Assembly: GCA_963750295.1 (NCBI GenBank) | Contig: CAVVPY010000001.1 | Coordinates: forward strand, 1,984,001-2,048,000 | DNA from: CAVVPY01 sp963750295 | Lineage (GTDB): Bacteria > Actinomycetota > Actinomycetes > Mycobacteriales > Jatrophihabitantaceae | Length of the DNA stretch: 64,000 bases | Reading direction: 5' to 3' | Part shown: one piece after another, positions 50,246 through 59,781 of the stretch | Layout of the letters: the number at the start of each line of letters is the position of its first letter | Position numbering within the stretch: the first letter of the stretch is position 1 | The notes under the pieces: generated by a model | Told to the model about the DNA's origin: nothing | Seen by the model: the letters and a program-made list of their open reading frames with translations, nothing else | Databases searched by the model: none | Program-made: the position numbers and the translations under genes

Positions 50246-52071
50246 TGCCGCAGCTGCTGCGCATCGCGACGGCCGGTTCGGTCGACGACGGCAAGTCGAC
50301 GCTCATCGGTCGGCTGCTGTTCGACAGCAAGGCGATCTTCGAGGATCAGCTCAGCGCCGTCGAACTCACCAGCCACGCCCGCGGCCACGAAGGACCGGAC
50401 CTGGCCCTGCTCACCGACGGCCTGCGGGCCGAGCGCGAGCAGGGCATCACCATCGACGTGGCCTACCGCTACTTCGCCACGCCCAAGCGCAAGTTCATCA
50501 TCGCCGACACCCCCGGCCACATCCAGTACACCCGCAACATGGTCACCGGCGCGTCCACGGCCGACCTCGCGATGATCCTCATCGACGCCCGCAACGGCGT
50601 GCTCGAGCAGTCACGCCGGCACGCGTTCCTCGCGACGTTGCTCGGCATCCCGCACCTCGTGCTGTGCGTGAACAAGATGGACCTCGTCGACTTCGCCGAG
50701 GAGCGCTACCTCGAGATCCGCGAGGAGTTCCGCCAGTTCGCCACCAAGCTCGAGGTCACCGACCTGACGTTCATCCCGATCTCGGCACTGACCGGCGACA
50801 ACGTCGTCACGCGCAGCGCGGCGATGCCCTGGTACGACGGGCCGTCCTTGCTGCGGCACCTGGAAGAAGTGCACGTCGCATCCGACCGCAACCTGATCGA
50901 CGCCCGGCTGCCGGTCCAGTACGTGATCCGGCCGCAGCAGATGGACTTCCGCGGCTACGCCGGCACGGTCGCCGGCGGCACGTTCAAGGCGGGCGATGAC
51001 GTCACCGTCCTGCCCTCGGGCTTCTCGACCTCGGTCGCGGCGGTCTGGGGTCCGGGCGGCGAGAAGATCGACGAGGCGTTCGCCGGCCAGGCGATCACGA
51101 TGCAACTCGCCGACGAGATCGACATCGCCCGTGGCGACATGATCGCCCGGCCGCACAACCGGCCGCAGGTGAGCCAGGACATCGACGCGATGGTCTGCTG
51201 GCTGACCGCCGACAACGGCCTGCGGGCGGGAACCACCTACACGATCCAGCACACGTCGCGCTCGACCCGCACCACCGTGCGAGACATCGAGTACCGCCTC
51301 GACATCAACACGCTGCACCGCGACGAGACGGCCGACAGCCTGGCCCTCAACGAGATCGGCCGCGTGCGGCTGCGCACCCAGAAGCCGCTGCTGTTCGACC
51401 CGTACCGCCGCAACCGCGACACCGGCGCGTTCATCCTCATCGACGAGACGTCCAACAACACCGTCGCGGCCGGCATGATCACCGGGGCCAGCCAGCAGGA
51501 GCCGCACATCGTGTGGCACAGCGGCGCGGTCACCCGCGAGCAGCGCGGCGGCCAGGGCATGACGCTCTGGTTCACCGGGCTGTCCGGCTCGGGCAAGTCG
51601 AGCGTGGCGGTGGAGGTCGAGCGCCGCCTGGTCGCGTCAGGGCGCCCAGCCTACGTCCTGGACGGGGACAACCTGCGGCACGGCCTGAACCGCAACCTCG
51701 GATTCAGCCCGGAGGACCGCAAGGAGAACGTGCGCCGCGTCGCCGAGGTCGCGCGACTGCTCGCCGATGCGGGCGTCGTCGCCCTGGTGTCGTTGGTCTC
51801 GCCCTACCGCGAGGACCGCGACACGGCCCGCGAGATCCACGAGGAAGCCGGCCTTCCGTTCCTCGAAATCTTCGTCGACACCCCGCTCGAGATCGCCGAG
51901 CAGCGCGATCCGAAGGGCTTGTACGCCAAGGCGCGGACCGGCGAGATCGCCGACTTCACCGGTATCTCGGCGCCGTACGAGGCGCCGCTGCGGCCGGACC
52001 TGCTGCTGCGCCCGTCCGACGGCGACGTCGACGCGCTGGCCGCGATCGTCATCGAGCGCGTCGAACAGTGA
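50245..52071 (+). CDS. cysNC: Sulfate adenylyltransferase GTPase subunit fused to APS kinase
   Basis: A 608-residue fusion. Residues 1 to about 425 are CysN: GSVDDGKSTLIGRLL, GITIDVAYRYF, ADTPGH, NKMD and EF-Tu-like barrels. Residues about 435-608 are CysC, APS kinase: WFTGLSGSGKSSVAVEVERR, VLDGDNLRHGLNRNLGFSPE, SPYREDRD, ADFTGISAPYEAP. Such fusions are usual in mycobacteria. With CysD it makes APS and then PAPS, which the sulfotransferase at 46-47 kb could use. Confidence 0.95.
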   Translation: MPQLLRIATAGSVDDGKSTLIGRLLFDSKAIFEDQLSAVELTSHARGHEGPDLALLTDGLRAEREQGITIDVAYRYFATPKRKFIIADTPGHIQYTRNMVTGASTADLAMILIDARNGVLEQSRRHAFLATLLGIPHLVLCVNKMDLVDFAEERYLEIREEFRQFATKLEVTDLTFIPISALTGDNVVTRSAAMPWYDGPSLLRHLEEVHVASDRNLIDARLPVQYVIRPQQMDFRGYAGTVAGGTFKAGDDVTVLPSGFSTSVAAVWGPGGEKIDEAFAGQAITMQLADEIDIARGDMIARPHNRPQVSQDIDAMVCWLTADNGLRAGTTYTIQHTSRSTRTTVRDIEYRLDINTLHRDETADSLALNEIGRVRLRTQKPLLFDPYRRNRDTGAFILIDETSNNTVAAGMITGASQQEPHIVWHSGAVTREQRGGQGMTLWFTGLSGSGKSSVAVEVERRLVASGRPAYVLDGDNLRHGLNRNLGFSPEDRKENVRRVAEVARLLADAGVVALVSLVSPYREDRDTAREIHEEAGLPFLEIFVDTPLEIAEQRDPKGLYAKARTGEIADFTGISAPYEAPLRPDLLLRPSDGDVDALAAIVIERVEQ

Positions 52072-52105
52072 GACCCGTCCTGATCGTGACGCACGCCGGG
52101 CCGGC

Positions 52106-52852
52106 GTGAGCGACGCGCGGCTGGCCGCCGAGCTGGCCGAGCGCGCCGGGGCGTTGCTGCTCTCGCTGCGTGCCTCGTCCGGGCTCGAGGGCAAGGAACT
52201 GGGCAAGCGTGGCGACGCGGAGTCCAACGACTTGCTGCTTGCGGCGCTGGCCGACGCGCGTCCGGACGACGCGGTCCTGTCGGAAGAGTCGGTCGACTCC
52301 CCCGCTCGGCTGGCGGCGGACCGGGTGTGGATCATCGACCCACTCGACGGCACGCGCGAATACGGCATGCCCGGACGTGACGACTGGGCGGTGCACGTGG
52401 CGCTGTGGCAGCGCGGGCTGACCGCGCCGGCACTCACGGCGGCCGCGGTCGCGCAGCCGTCCCTCGGCGCGGTGTACGCGTCCGACACGGCTGCTGCGGC
52501 GACATCGGCGCGCGAGCGGCCACTGTTCCTCGTCAGCGACAGCCGACCGCCGGCGTTCGCGGCGCAGGTGGCCGCCGACTTCGGCGCTGACCTCGCGCCG
52601 ATGGGTTCGGCCGGGGCGAAGGCGATGGCCGTGCTCCGCGGCGACGCGGACGCCTACCTGCATGCGGGCGGCCAGTGGGAATGGGACTCGGCCGCCCCCG
52701 TCGGCGTGATCGCCGCCGCCGGGCTGCACGCCTCGCGGGTGGACGGCTCGCCGCTGGTCTATAACAGCGAGCACCCGTACCTGCCCGACCTGCTGATCTG
52801 CCGCCCGGATCTCGCCGAGCCGCTGCTCGCCGCCATCGCCGCCGCCGGCTGA
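52106..52852 (+). CDS. cysQ: 3'(2'),5'-bisphosphate nucleotidase CysQ
   Basis: A 248-residue inositol-monophosphatase-fold enzyme that removes 3'-phosphoadenosine phosphate, the by-product of PAPS use. The metal motifs are LSEES and IIDPLDGTREYG (near residue 75), then WEWDSAAPVGVIAAAGL. GTG 52106 is used. It follows cysNC by 34 bases on the same strand, completing a sulfate-activation operon. Confidence 0.9.
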   Translation: MSDARLAAELAERAGALLLSLRASSGLEGKELGKRGDAESNDLLLAALADARPDDAVLSEESVDSPARLAADRVWIIDPLDGTREYGMPGRDDWAVHVALWQRGLTAPALTAAAVAQPSLGAVYASDTAAAATSARERPLFLVSDSRPPAFAAQVAADFGADLAPMGSAGAKAMAVLRGDADAYLHAGGQWEWDSAAPVGVIAAAGLHASRVDGSPLVYNSEHPYLPDLLICRPDLAEPLLAAIAAAG

Positions 52853-52858
52853 GTTGCC

Positions 52859-55849
52859 TCAGGCGACGACCCGCAGCGCGGACGAACCGTCGGGCAGCCG
52901 CCGCACCTCGATGCGTTCGGCGATGCGGTGCTTGAGTTCGCTCACGTGGCTGACGATGCCCACGGTCCGGCCATGCCCGCGCAGTTCGTCGATCACGTCC
53001 ATCACCTGATCGAGTGTGTCGGGGTCGAGGCTGCCGAAACCCTCGTCGATGAACAGCGTGTCGAGATCGACACCACCGGCCTCTGCGCGCACCACGTCCG
53101 CGAGCCCGAGCGCGAGGGCCAGCGAGGTGTAGAACGTCTCGCCGCCGGACAATGAGCGGGTGCTGCGCTGCTCGCCGGTGTGCCGGTCGAGCACCTGCAG
53201 GGTGAGCCCGACGCGCTCGGAGCGCGACCCGCCCTCGTCGACGCGGACCAGTTCGTAGCGCCCGCTCGACATGGCGGCCAGGCGCACGTTCGCGGCGCCG
53301 ACGACCCGCTCGAACCAGTGCCGCAGGACGTAGGTGGTCAGCGCCACGCGGCGCTGCCCGGCCATCCCGCGCGCCAGCCGGGCGAGATGGACGACCGGCT
53401 CGGACTCGGTGCGTACCCACTCGAGCTCGGCCTGAGCCGCGGCGACCTCGGCCGCCGCGGCGGCGTACCGGGCCGCGCTGCGTTCTGCGCGGTCGTGCTC
53501 GACAGCTGCGGTGCGCGCCGCGGTCTCAGCCTGCGCGAGGTCGTGCACGGCCCGCTCGGCCTCGGCGAAGATCTCGTCGGCGCCGGCCGGGTCGAGCCCG
53601 CCGGCCGCCGCATCGGCCCAGGCGCGACGCAGCGCCGCCCCCTCGGTCAGCCAAGCCTGTGCCGCGGCCGCCTCGGCCAGCCGCTCATCCGCAGTCAGGA
53701 CGGCGCCGTCCACCTCACCGAGGTCGGCGAATCCCTGCGCTGCGGCCTCGACCGAGGCGCGGGCGTGCGCCTGATCGCGGGCATGTACTGCCGTCGCCAG
53801 CGAGGCCAGCGCCGCAGCCAGCGCCGCAGCCAGCTCGGCGTCACGACGCAGGGCGGCGACCCGTGCGGCCACGGCGGGGTGGCCCTCAGCGGCGGCGGCC
53901 AGGTCGCGCTCGGCCTCGGCCAGTGCGCGCTCGGTAGCGGCGAGTTCGGCCCGGAGCGCAGCCCGCTCGCCCTCGGCCGCCGCGCGGACCTCGACGGCGT
54001 GCTCGCTCTCGAGCTGCAGCCGGCTGTGCTCGTCGGCCAGACGTGACCGGGCAGCCGCCTGGGCGCGCGCTGCGGTGATCGCCTCCGCGAGGACGCGTGA
54101 GTCGGCGGCCAGCATCGCGGCGTCTGCGCCGCCCGCCGTTACCCGCAACGCCTCGCGGCGCAGGTCGAGTTCGGCGAGCACGGCGGCGGCCGCGTCGCGT
54201 TCGGCCTCGGCGGCACTGCGCTGCCCGGCGGCCGCCGCTACCTCGGCGGCGCTCACGGCGTCGCTGGCCGGGCTCGCTGGGGCCGGGTGATCGGCGGACC
54301 CGCACACGGCGCAGGGCCGACCGTCGCGCAGCTCCCCGGCGAGCTCGGCGGCGACGTTCGCCAGGCGCGCCTCCGCGCGCCGGTGGTGCTCGTCGACGGC
54401 GGCCGCGTACGCGGTGAAGGCCGCCTCCCTGCGCAGGGTCGCCCTTGCCCGGACCGGCTCCAGGGCGGCCAACCCCTCGACCGCCCGGCGCTGCTCGTCC
54501 AGAGCGGTCTGCCGGTCCTCGAGCGCGGCGAGCGAAGCGCCACCCTCACGAGCGGCCCGCAGCGCGGCCTCGGCCGCGCCCACCTCATCCGGCAGCGCCT
54601 GCTGACGGCGCGCGGCCGCGGCCGCGGTCTCGGCCGCGGTCGCGGCACGCGTCCCCAGCGCGGTCACCGCAGCACGCAGGTCCGGCAGTTCGGCTTCGCG
54701 GGCGACGAGCGGTCCCAGCCCCGCCGCCAGTTCGGCGGCATCGCCGGCAAGGGCGGCGTACTCGGCAGCGAGGTCGCCGAGCTCGGCGCCGTCCACCTGC
54801 TCGATCGTGAAGGCCGGCGCCACGCGCCGCACGACGCGCCTGGCGCCGTCGACCGCGGCGTCCGCCTCGCGCAGCGCGAGGATGAGCGGGCGTACCGGTT
54901 CGGCGCGTTCGGCGCAGGCCAGTCGCGCCGCCTGGCGCGCGTGCTTCTCACGGGCCGCCTCGTGCACGGCCAGCGCGTCCCGCGCCGCGAGCAGGCGAGA
55001 CATCTGCTCAGCGCTCGACGTCGCCCGCTCGGCACGCCGGCGTGACGTGTCGAGGGAGGCGGCTGCGCGTTCGGCGAGCCGGGCGGCGACGCTGGTCTGC
55101 CGGGCCAGGCCGTCGCCGAGGCGGGCCAGCCGGGCGGTCAGCTCGGGCGGCCCGAGCGCGAGCAGGGCCTCGCGTTCGGCGGCGTCCAGCCCGGCGGCCT
55201 CCGCCGCCGCGGCGGCACTGGACCGGACCGCGCCGTCGGCAGCCTCGAGGTCACCGGCCACGACCTTGCGGCGCCGGTCCAGCTCGTCGGTGATCCGGTC
55301 GTACAGCTCGGTGCCGAACAGCCTCGTGAGCAGCACCCGCCGGTCGTCGTCGCCTGCTCGCAGGAAGCGCATGAACTCGCCCTGGGGCAGCAGGACGACC
55401 TGGGTGAACTGTTCGCGGGTCAGGCCGATGTCGTCGGCGAGCAACTCGCCGACCTCCGCCTTGTTCGACGAGCGGCTGACCCACCGCCCGTCCTCGTGCC
55501 GTTCCAGGTGGACCGTCGCGTGCTCGACCGTCGTCCCCGTCCCCCGGCGTTTGGGGCGCGCATGCTCGGGGGTGCGGGTGATCCGGTGCCGACGCCCGCG
55601 CAGCGAGAACTCCAGCTCGACCTCCGGACGCGCCGACGCGTCGGCGAAGTGGGAGTGCAACCGACCGTCGCCCCCGCGCTCGCCAGGCCCGTAGAGCGCG
55701 AAGGTGATCGCGTCCAGCACGGTGCTCTTGCCGGCGCCGGTGGGACCGTCGAGCAGGAACAGCCCGCCCACTCCCAACGCGTCGAAGTCGACGCGCTGCT
55801 CGCCCGCGAACGGCCCGAAGGCACGCAACCGCAGCCGGTGCAGCCTCAC
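52859..55849 (-). CDS. sbcC: Exonuclease subunit SbcC
   Basis: A 996-residue SMC/Rad50-type ATPase. FLLDGPTGAGKSTVLDAITF is Walker A (near residue 35), the Q-loop region PQGEFMRFL follows, and long Ala/Arg/Glu coiled coils (about 180-850) flank the zinc hook CAVCGS (near 510). RSLSGGETFYTSLALALGLA is the signature, LDTLFIDEGFGSLD Walker B. It works with SbcD in processing DNA ends and hairpins. GTG 55849 lies 49 bases after the sbcD stop. Confidence 0.9.
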   Translation of the reverse strand: MRLHRLRLRAFGPFAGEQRVDFDALGVGGLFLLDGPTGAGKSTVLDAITFALYGPGERGGDGRLHSHFADASARPEVELEFSLRGRRHRITRTPEHARPKRRGTGTTVEHATVHLERHEDGRWVSRSSNKAEVGELLADDIGLTREQFTQVVLLPQGEFMRFLRAGDDDRRVLLTRLFGTELYDRITDELDRRRKVVAGDLEAADGAVRSSAAAAAEAAGLDAAEREALLALGPPELTARLARLGDGLARQTSVAARLAERAAASLDTSRRRAERATSSAEQMSRLLAARDALAVHEAAREKHARQAARLACAERAEPVRPLILALREADAAVDGARRVVRRVAPAFTIEQVDGAELGDLAAEYAALAGDAAELAAGLGPLVAREAELPDLRAAVTALGTRAATAAETAAAAARRQQALPDEVGAAEAALRAAREGGASLAALEDRQTALDEQRRAVEGLAALEPVRARATLRREAAFTAYAAAVDEHHRRAEARLANVAAELAGELRDGRPCAVCGSADHPAPASPASDAVSAAEVAAAAGQRSAAEAERDAAAAVLAELDLRREALRVTAGGADAAMLAADSRVLAEAITAARAQAAARSRLADEHSRLQLESEHAVEVRAAAEGERAALRAELAATERALAEAERDLAAAAEGHPAVAARVAALRRDAELAAALAAALASLATAVHARDQAHARASVEAAAQGFADLGEVDGAVLTADERLAEAAAAQAWLTEGAALRRAWADAAAGGLDPAGADEIFAEAERAVHDLAQAETAARTAAVEHDRAERSAARYAAAAAEVAAAQAELEWVRTESEPVVHLARLARGMAGQRRVALTTYVLRHWFERVVGAANVRLAAMSSGRYELVRVDEGGSRSERVGLTLQVLDRHTGEQRSTRSLSGGETFYTSLALALGLADVVRAEAGGVDLDTLFIDEGFGSLDPDTLDQVMDVIDELRGHGRTVGIVSHVSELKHRIAERIEVRRLPDGSSALRVVA

Positions 55850-55876
55850 GGCGCCGCCCTGGCCGCCGAGCCGACG

Positions 55877-55909
55877 CTGATCATGCCGACAACTCTGATC
55901 ATGCCGACA
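55877..55909. repeat. 15-bp direct repeat with 18-bp period
   Basis: CTGATCATGCCGACA at 55877-55891 and 55895-55909. The second copy contains the last sbcD codons and its stop, so the gap to sbcC looks like a local duplication of the sbcD end. Confidence 0.8.
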
Positions 55910-57032
55910 GCTCTGCGCTGCGCACTGCCTCGACCGCCTGCTGCAATGCGTCGCGCTGGCCCCGGTCGGGACGCGTCGAGTCGACCCACTCGACGAACAG
56001 CGAGCAGACCTCCACCGGATCGGTGACCTGCCGCAGCCGGGCCAGGTCGACGGCGGCGGGGACCGGCGCGCAGTCGGGCTCGAACTCCAGGACGAGCGTG
56101 TGCGGCCAGCGCTCGCGCAGTCGCTCCATCGGCGCGGGCGGTCGCGCCGGGTCGGTGAGGACGACCCGCAGCCAGGCATCCGGTGGCGGGCCACCGGTCG
56201 CGGCGAGCAAATCGTCCAGGCGCCCGCGCAGCTCGCGCATCGGGTGCGGCTGCGGGACGGGCACGAGTTCGTGGCTCACCCGGCCGGACGCGGATACCTC
56301 CACCACCGCGACCGACTTGGCGTGCTGTCGCTCGGAGAAGGAGAAGGGTAGCGGTGAGCCGGAGTACCGCACGCCGGGCGCTACCTGCTGCGCACCGTGC
56401 AGGTGCCCGAGCGCGACGTAGGCGAAGCCGTCGAACACCTCGGCAGGGGCGTCGCCGATGCCACCGACGCTGATGTCCCGCTCGGAGTCGGACGGCGCCG
56501 CGCCGGTGACGAACGCGTGCGCCACGACCACCACCGAGGCGATGCCACGCGCGGCTGCGTCGCGCCGCACCCGCTCGGCGGCCGCGCGCAGGACGGCCTC
56601 GTGCGAGCGCTCGCACGCCAACTCGGCCATGACGGCGTCAGGCAGCAGGTACGGGATGCCGTAGATGGCGACCCCGCCGACCATGATCGGCTCGCTCAGT
56701 TCGGCCAGCCGAGTCCGCAGGTGGACGTCCGCCGCAGCGGCCAGGGCGCCACCGAACCCCAGCCGGACCGCAGAGTCGTGGTTGCCACTGGTGAGCACGA
56801 CCGCGATGCCGGCGGCCGCCAGTCGCGCCAGCACGTCGTCGAGTGCGGCGACGGCGTCGGTCGGTGGCACGGCCCGGTCGTACACGTCCCCGGCCACCAG
56901 GATCGCGTCGACGTCGCGCTCGATCGCCTGCGCCACCAGCCAGTCGAGGAACTCGCGCTGGTGTTCGAGCAGCGCGGTGCCGTGCAGCGAGCGGCCCAGA
57001 TGCCAATCCGAGGTGTGCAGCAGGCGTGCCAT
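55899..57032 (-). CDS. sbcD: Exonuclease subunit SbcD
   Basis: A 377-residue Mre11-type nuclease: LLHTSDWHLGRSLHG, VAGDVYDRAVPP, VLTSGNHDSAVRLGFGGALA, VVVVAHAFVTGA, YVALGHLHGAQQ hold the metal ligands of a calcineurin-like phosphoesterase. ATG 57032 is taken as the start; GTG 57044 is possible. It stands upstream of sbcC in one operon. Confidence 0.9.
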   Translation of the reverse strand: MARLLHTSDWHLGRSLHGTALLEHQREFLDWLVAQAIERDVDAILVAGDVYDRAVPPTDAVAALDDVLARLAAAGIAVVLTSGNHDSAVRLGFGGALAAAADVHLRTRLAELSEPIMVGGVAIYGIPYLLPDAVMAELACERSHEAVLRAAAERVRRDAAARGIASVVVVAHAFVTGAAPSDSERDISVGGIGDAPAEVFDGFAYVALGHLHGAQQVAPGVRYSGSPLPFSFSERQHAKSVAVVEVSASGRVSHELVPVPQPHPMRELRGRLDDLLAATGGPPPDAWLRVVLTDPARPPAPMERLRERWPHTLVLEFEPDCAPVPAAVDLARLRQVTDPVEVCSLFVEWVDSTRPDRGQRDALQQAVEAVRSAELSA

Positions 57033-57164
57033 CGCCGTCACCACCCCCGCTGCCGTACCCGTCAGGGCGTCCGGTCACTCGATCGGACCGGCCCAGTATC
57101 GGGCGTGGGGGCGACAGTTTCGTGCAGGCGGGCCGCGCGGGCCAGGCCCCCGATGTGACGTCGG

Positions 57165-57180
57165 TGTGAGCCAGATCACG
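57165..57180. promoter_or_regulatory. Crp-type site
   Basis: TGTGA-GCCAGA-TCACG, one base from the TGTGA-N6-TCACA consensus, about 104 bases upstream of the choice-of-anchor P gene and within the divergent region shared with sbcD. Confidence 0.45.
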
Positions 57181-57283
57181 AGCGTGGATCGTTTCGATTT
57201 GCTCGCGCGCTCAATTGACTTCACAATAACCTAACGCCGCCTCGGGGGACGGTTCCGGTCCACTCTGATCACGGGGTCACTCA

Positions 57284-58594
57284 ATGCCGATTCTCTGCAC
57301 GATCACGCCGTCCCTGTCCCGTCGACTACGTTCTTCGCGACGTGCGGTGGTCGCCGCGGCCGCAGTCGTCGGCACCGCAGCTTCGCTCGTCGTCGCCGCG
57401 CCCGCCGCCTCAGCAGCCGGCGTGTCGCCGGTGGTCCACCTCGGCGCATCCGCCGGCAGCAGGGTCACCGCCGCCTCGGGCGTCCTGGTCAGCGATCCCA
57501 CCGCGGTGTCCTACGTCCAGGGCATCACCTACCCGGCCGCCAACTCGAACGGGGTGGCGGATGCTCACGTCACCGACCTGCTCACCACCGGGGCGGTCCA
57601 GACCTCCGAGCGTGCGGTGAAGACCGACACCGGCACGCAGTTGGTCTCGCATGCGCGAACCGCGGCCCTGGACGTCCTCAACGGTCTGATCAAGGTCGCC
57701 GTGGCCGACACCGTCTCGACCGCGACCTATGACGGCTCGACCCTCGCCGCGAGTACTACCACCCAGCTCACCCGCATCAGGATCGTCAACGTCGACCTGC
57801 CGGTGAACATCCCGCAGAACTACGGCGTGACGATTCCGGGCGTGGCCAGGGTGATGCTCAACTACAACCAGGTCTACGAGAAGAACGGCACCATCGTCTC
57901 GTCCGGAGCCGCGATCTACCTGATCCTGCTCGCCGATCACGGGAACTACCCCGCCGGGCTGTCGATCGTGATCAACCCGACCTACTCGGCCCTGACCACG
58001 CACCTCGAGGGCAAACCGGTCATCGTCGGTGGCACCAGTTTCGCCAGCCGGCTCACGGCGCACGTCGCCGACGCGATCGCGATCAATGCCGGTCCCTCGG
58101 CGCAGTCGAACCTCGGTAGCAATGGCACGCACGGGCAGACGCTGACGACCAGCACCGCCGCGATCACGATCCCCGGTGTGCTCGAGGCAGGCGCACTGCA
58201 GACGACGGTCAACGGTACGACGGACTTGACGTCCGGTGACGCCCTGACCACCGCCCGGATCGCCGGCGTCAACCTGTTCGACGGTCTGATCACCGCCGAC
58301 GCCATCACCTCCTCGGCGCGGTCGCAGCTGGCCACGGACGGGACGTTCACGCTGACTGACAAGAGCGAGTTCGTGAACCTGACGATCAACGGCCATGCCT
58401 ACCCGCTCAATGCCGCTCGCAACACCGTCATCGACGTCGCTGGCCTCGGGAAGATCACGTTGAACAAGCAGCTCAAGTCCGGCTTCTACACCCAGAACAA
58501 GGCCGTCGTCATCACCCTGTCGACTGCCCGCGCCGGGCTGCCGATCGGGGCCGTGATCGAGTTGGCGGTGTCCTCGGCGTACGTCCTCAGCTAG
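57284..58594 (+). CDS. Choice-of-anchor P family secreted protein
   Basis: A 436-residue protein. A long signal peptide (Arg pair, AAAAVVGTAASLVVAA, cleavage near ASA-AGV) precedes two similar halves: VADAHVTDLLTTGAVQTSER...ALDVLNGLIKVAVADTVSTA (about 85-160) and LEAGALQTTVNGTTDLTSGD...GVNLFDGLITADAITSSARS (about 300-350), each followed by a beta-rich part (VNIPQNYGVTIPGVARVMLN, DVAGLGKITLNKQLK). This doubled pattern is that of actinobacterial choice-of-anchor P surface proteins. Its role is unknown; a Crp-type site upstream suggests nutrient control. Confidence 0.7.
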   Translation: MPILCTITPSLSRRLRSSRRAVVAAAAVVGTAASLVVAAPAASAAGVSPVVHLGASAGSRVTAASGVLVSDPTAVSYVQGITYPAANSNGVADAHVTDLLTTGAVQTSERAVKTDTGTQLVSHARTAALDVLNGLIKVAVADTVSTATYDGSTLAASTTTQLTRIRIVNVDLPVNIPQNYGVTIPGVARVMLNYNQVYEKNGTIVSSGAAIYLILLADHGNYPAGLSIVINPTYSALTTHLEGKPVIVGGTSFASRLTAHVADAIAINAGPSAQSNLGSNGTHGQTLTTSTAAITIPGVLEAGALQTTVNGTTDLTSGDALTTARIAGVNLFDGLITADAITSSARSQLATDGTFTLTDKSEFVNLTINGHAYPLNAARNTVIDVAGLGKITLNKQLKSGFYTQNKAVVITLSTARAGLPIGAVIELAVSSAYVLS

Positions 58595-58691
58595 CCGCCA
58601 CACGCACGTTCAGTCCGCCCCGACCGGCAGCAGCCGGCCGGGGCGTACTGCTGTCCGGACGCATGGGGTCCGGCGATTGCGTGATCGCCGC

Positions 58692-58697
58692 TACCGT
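58692..58697 (+). promoter_or_regulatory. Leaderless -10 element of the NRDE gene
   Basis: TACCGT, seven bases (CGGGGGC), then ATG 58705. Confidence 0.5.
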
Positions 58698-58704
58698 CGG
58701 GGGC

Positions 58705-59376
58705 ATGTGCACCGTCGTGACCCGATGGGCGCCCGGCGAGCCGGTTCGCATCCTGGCGATCCGCGACGAACTCGTCTCGCGCGAATTCGACGATCCCGGC
58801 GAGTGGTGGCCGGACCGTCCCGGGGTCGTCGGCGGGCGTGACCGCCTGGCCGGTGGCAGCTGGTGCGTCTCGGACGTCGCCGCGGGGACGACGGCGCTCG
58901 TCCTCAACCGGGCCGAGCGGCACACCGGCTCGCCCTCGCGCGGGCTGCTGCCGCTCGCGGCGCTCGCTGCCGGTGAGAACTGGACCGAGCACGTCGAGCA
59001 TGTCGAGATGGCCAGCTTCACCCTCGTCCTCACCGCGCCGTCCGGCGTCACGACATGGACGTGGGATGCGAGCCAGTTGCGCAGGTTCGATCTCACCGCG
59101 GGCACGCACATGATGACCGCGAGCGGGGTCGACGCCGACGACGAGAAGACAGCACGCTTCGCAGGCAGGTTCGCCACCGACGACTGGACCTCGATCGTGA
59201 CTTCCTGCCCGCCCGCGAACGACCGATCGGCGCTCGTCGTGCGGCACGAGTTCGAGACCGACACCTTCGCCACGGTGCTCGGCCAGCTGATCGACGGATC
59301 GGCGGGACAGCTGCGAATCCGCTACTCCCGAACGCCCTGGCGGCCGGCCGGCTGGACCGAGCAGGTCTGGGGCTGA
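58705..59376 (+). CDS. NRDE (TANGO2-like) family protein
   Basis: A 223-residue protein beginning MCTVVTRW, with the N-terminal Cys2 typical of the family. The name-giving NRDE is IRDE here (ILAIRDELVSREFDDPGEWW), followed by GGRDRLAGGSWCVSDVAAGT and VLNRAE. The family resembles Ntn hydrolases and has been linked to heme and lipid handling in eukaryotes; the bacterial role is unknown. Leaderless: TACCGT seven bases before ATG 58705. Confidence 0.75.
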   Translation: MCTVVTRWAPGEPVRILAIRDELVSREFDDPGEWWPDRPGVVGGRDRLAGGSWCVSDVAAGTTALVLNRAERHTGSPSRGLLPLAALAAGENWTEHVEHVEMASFTLVLTAPSGVTTWTWDASQLRRFDLTAGTHMMTASGVDADDEKTARFAGRFATDDWTSIVTSCPPANDRSALVVRHEFETDTFATVLGQLIDGSAGQLRIRYSRTPWRPAGWTEQVWG

Positions 59377-59497
59377 GCCGCTTCGGTCTCGTCCAACCCG
59401 TTCGCGGCGAGTTCCGGGGCACGGTAGGCGGTGCCCGGCGGGCTAGCCTTGTCCCGCGCGATCGCAAGGGTTAACGTACGCGGTACTTCGGCACTCG

Positions 59498-59781
59498 GTG
59501 ACGAAAATCAGCGACGCGAGGGAGCGTGGCAGTTGCATCCGCAGGTGTCGATCCGTCCCGAGCGCTTCGGTGCGACGCCGTACCACTTCGGGACCCGCCG
59601 GCTCTCGTTCCGTCCGCTTGCGGGGGGAAAATGACCACGGCTGTGATCGACGAGCTCTGTGACGAGAACCCACTTTCCGGCCTGGCTGTCACGGATGCTG
59701 TCGCCCGCTGAGCTGACCCGGCCGGACATCGTGGAGCGGGGCGCAGTCGTGCTCGCGCCTTGCTGCAGGCTGGTGCGGTGA
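59498..59781 (+). pseudogene. mftB: Broken mftB (mycofactocin peptide chaperone)
   Basis: WQLHPQVSIRPERFGATPYH then FGTRRLSF is the unmistakable MftB N-terminal signature. GTG 59498 (TKISDARE) is one base out of frame with it. After RRLSFRPLA the frame passes through a G6 run (59622 area) where one added G would continue as GGKMTTAVIDELCDENPLSG. A third frame carries the end (LSPAELTRPDIVERGAVVLA, LVR) and its stop overlaps the mftF start (GTGA). So mftB once preceded mftF directly but now has about three lesions. Confidence 0.65.
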
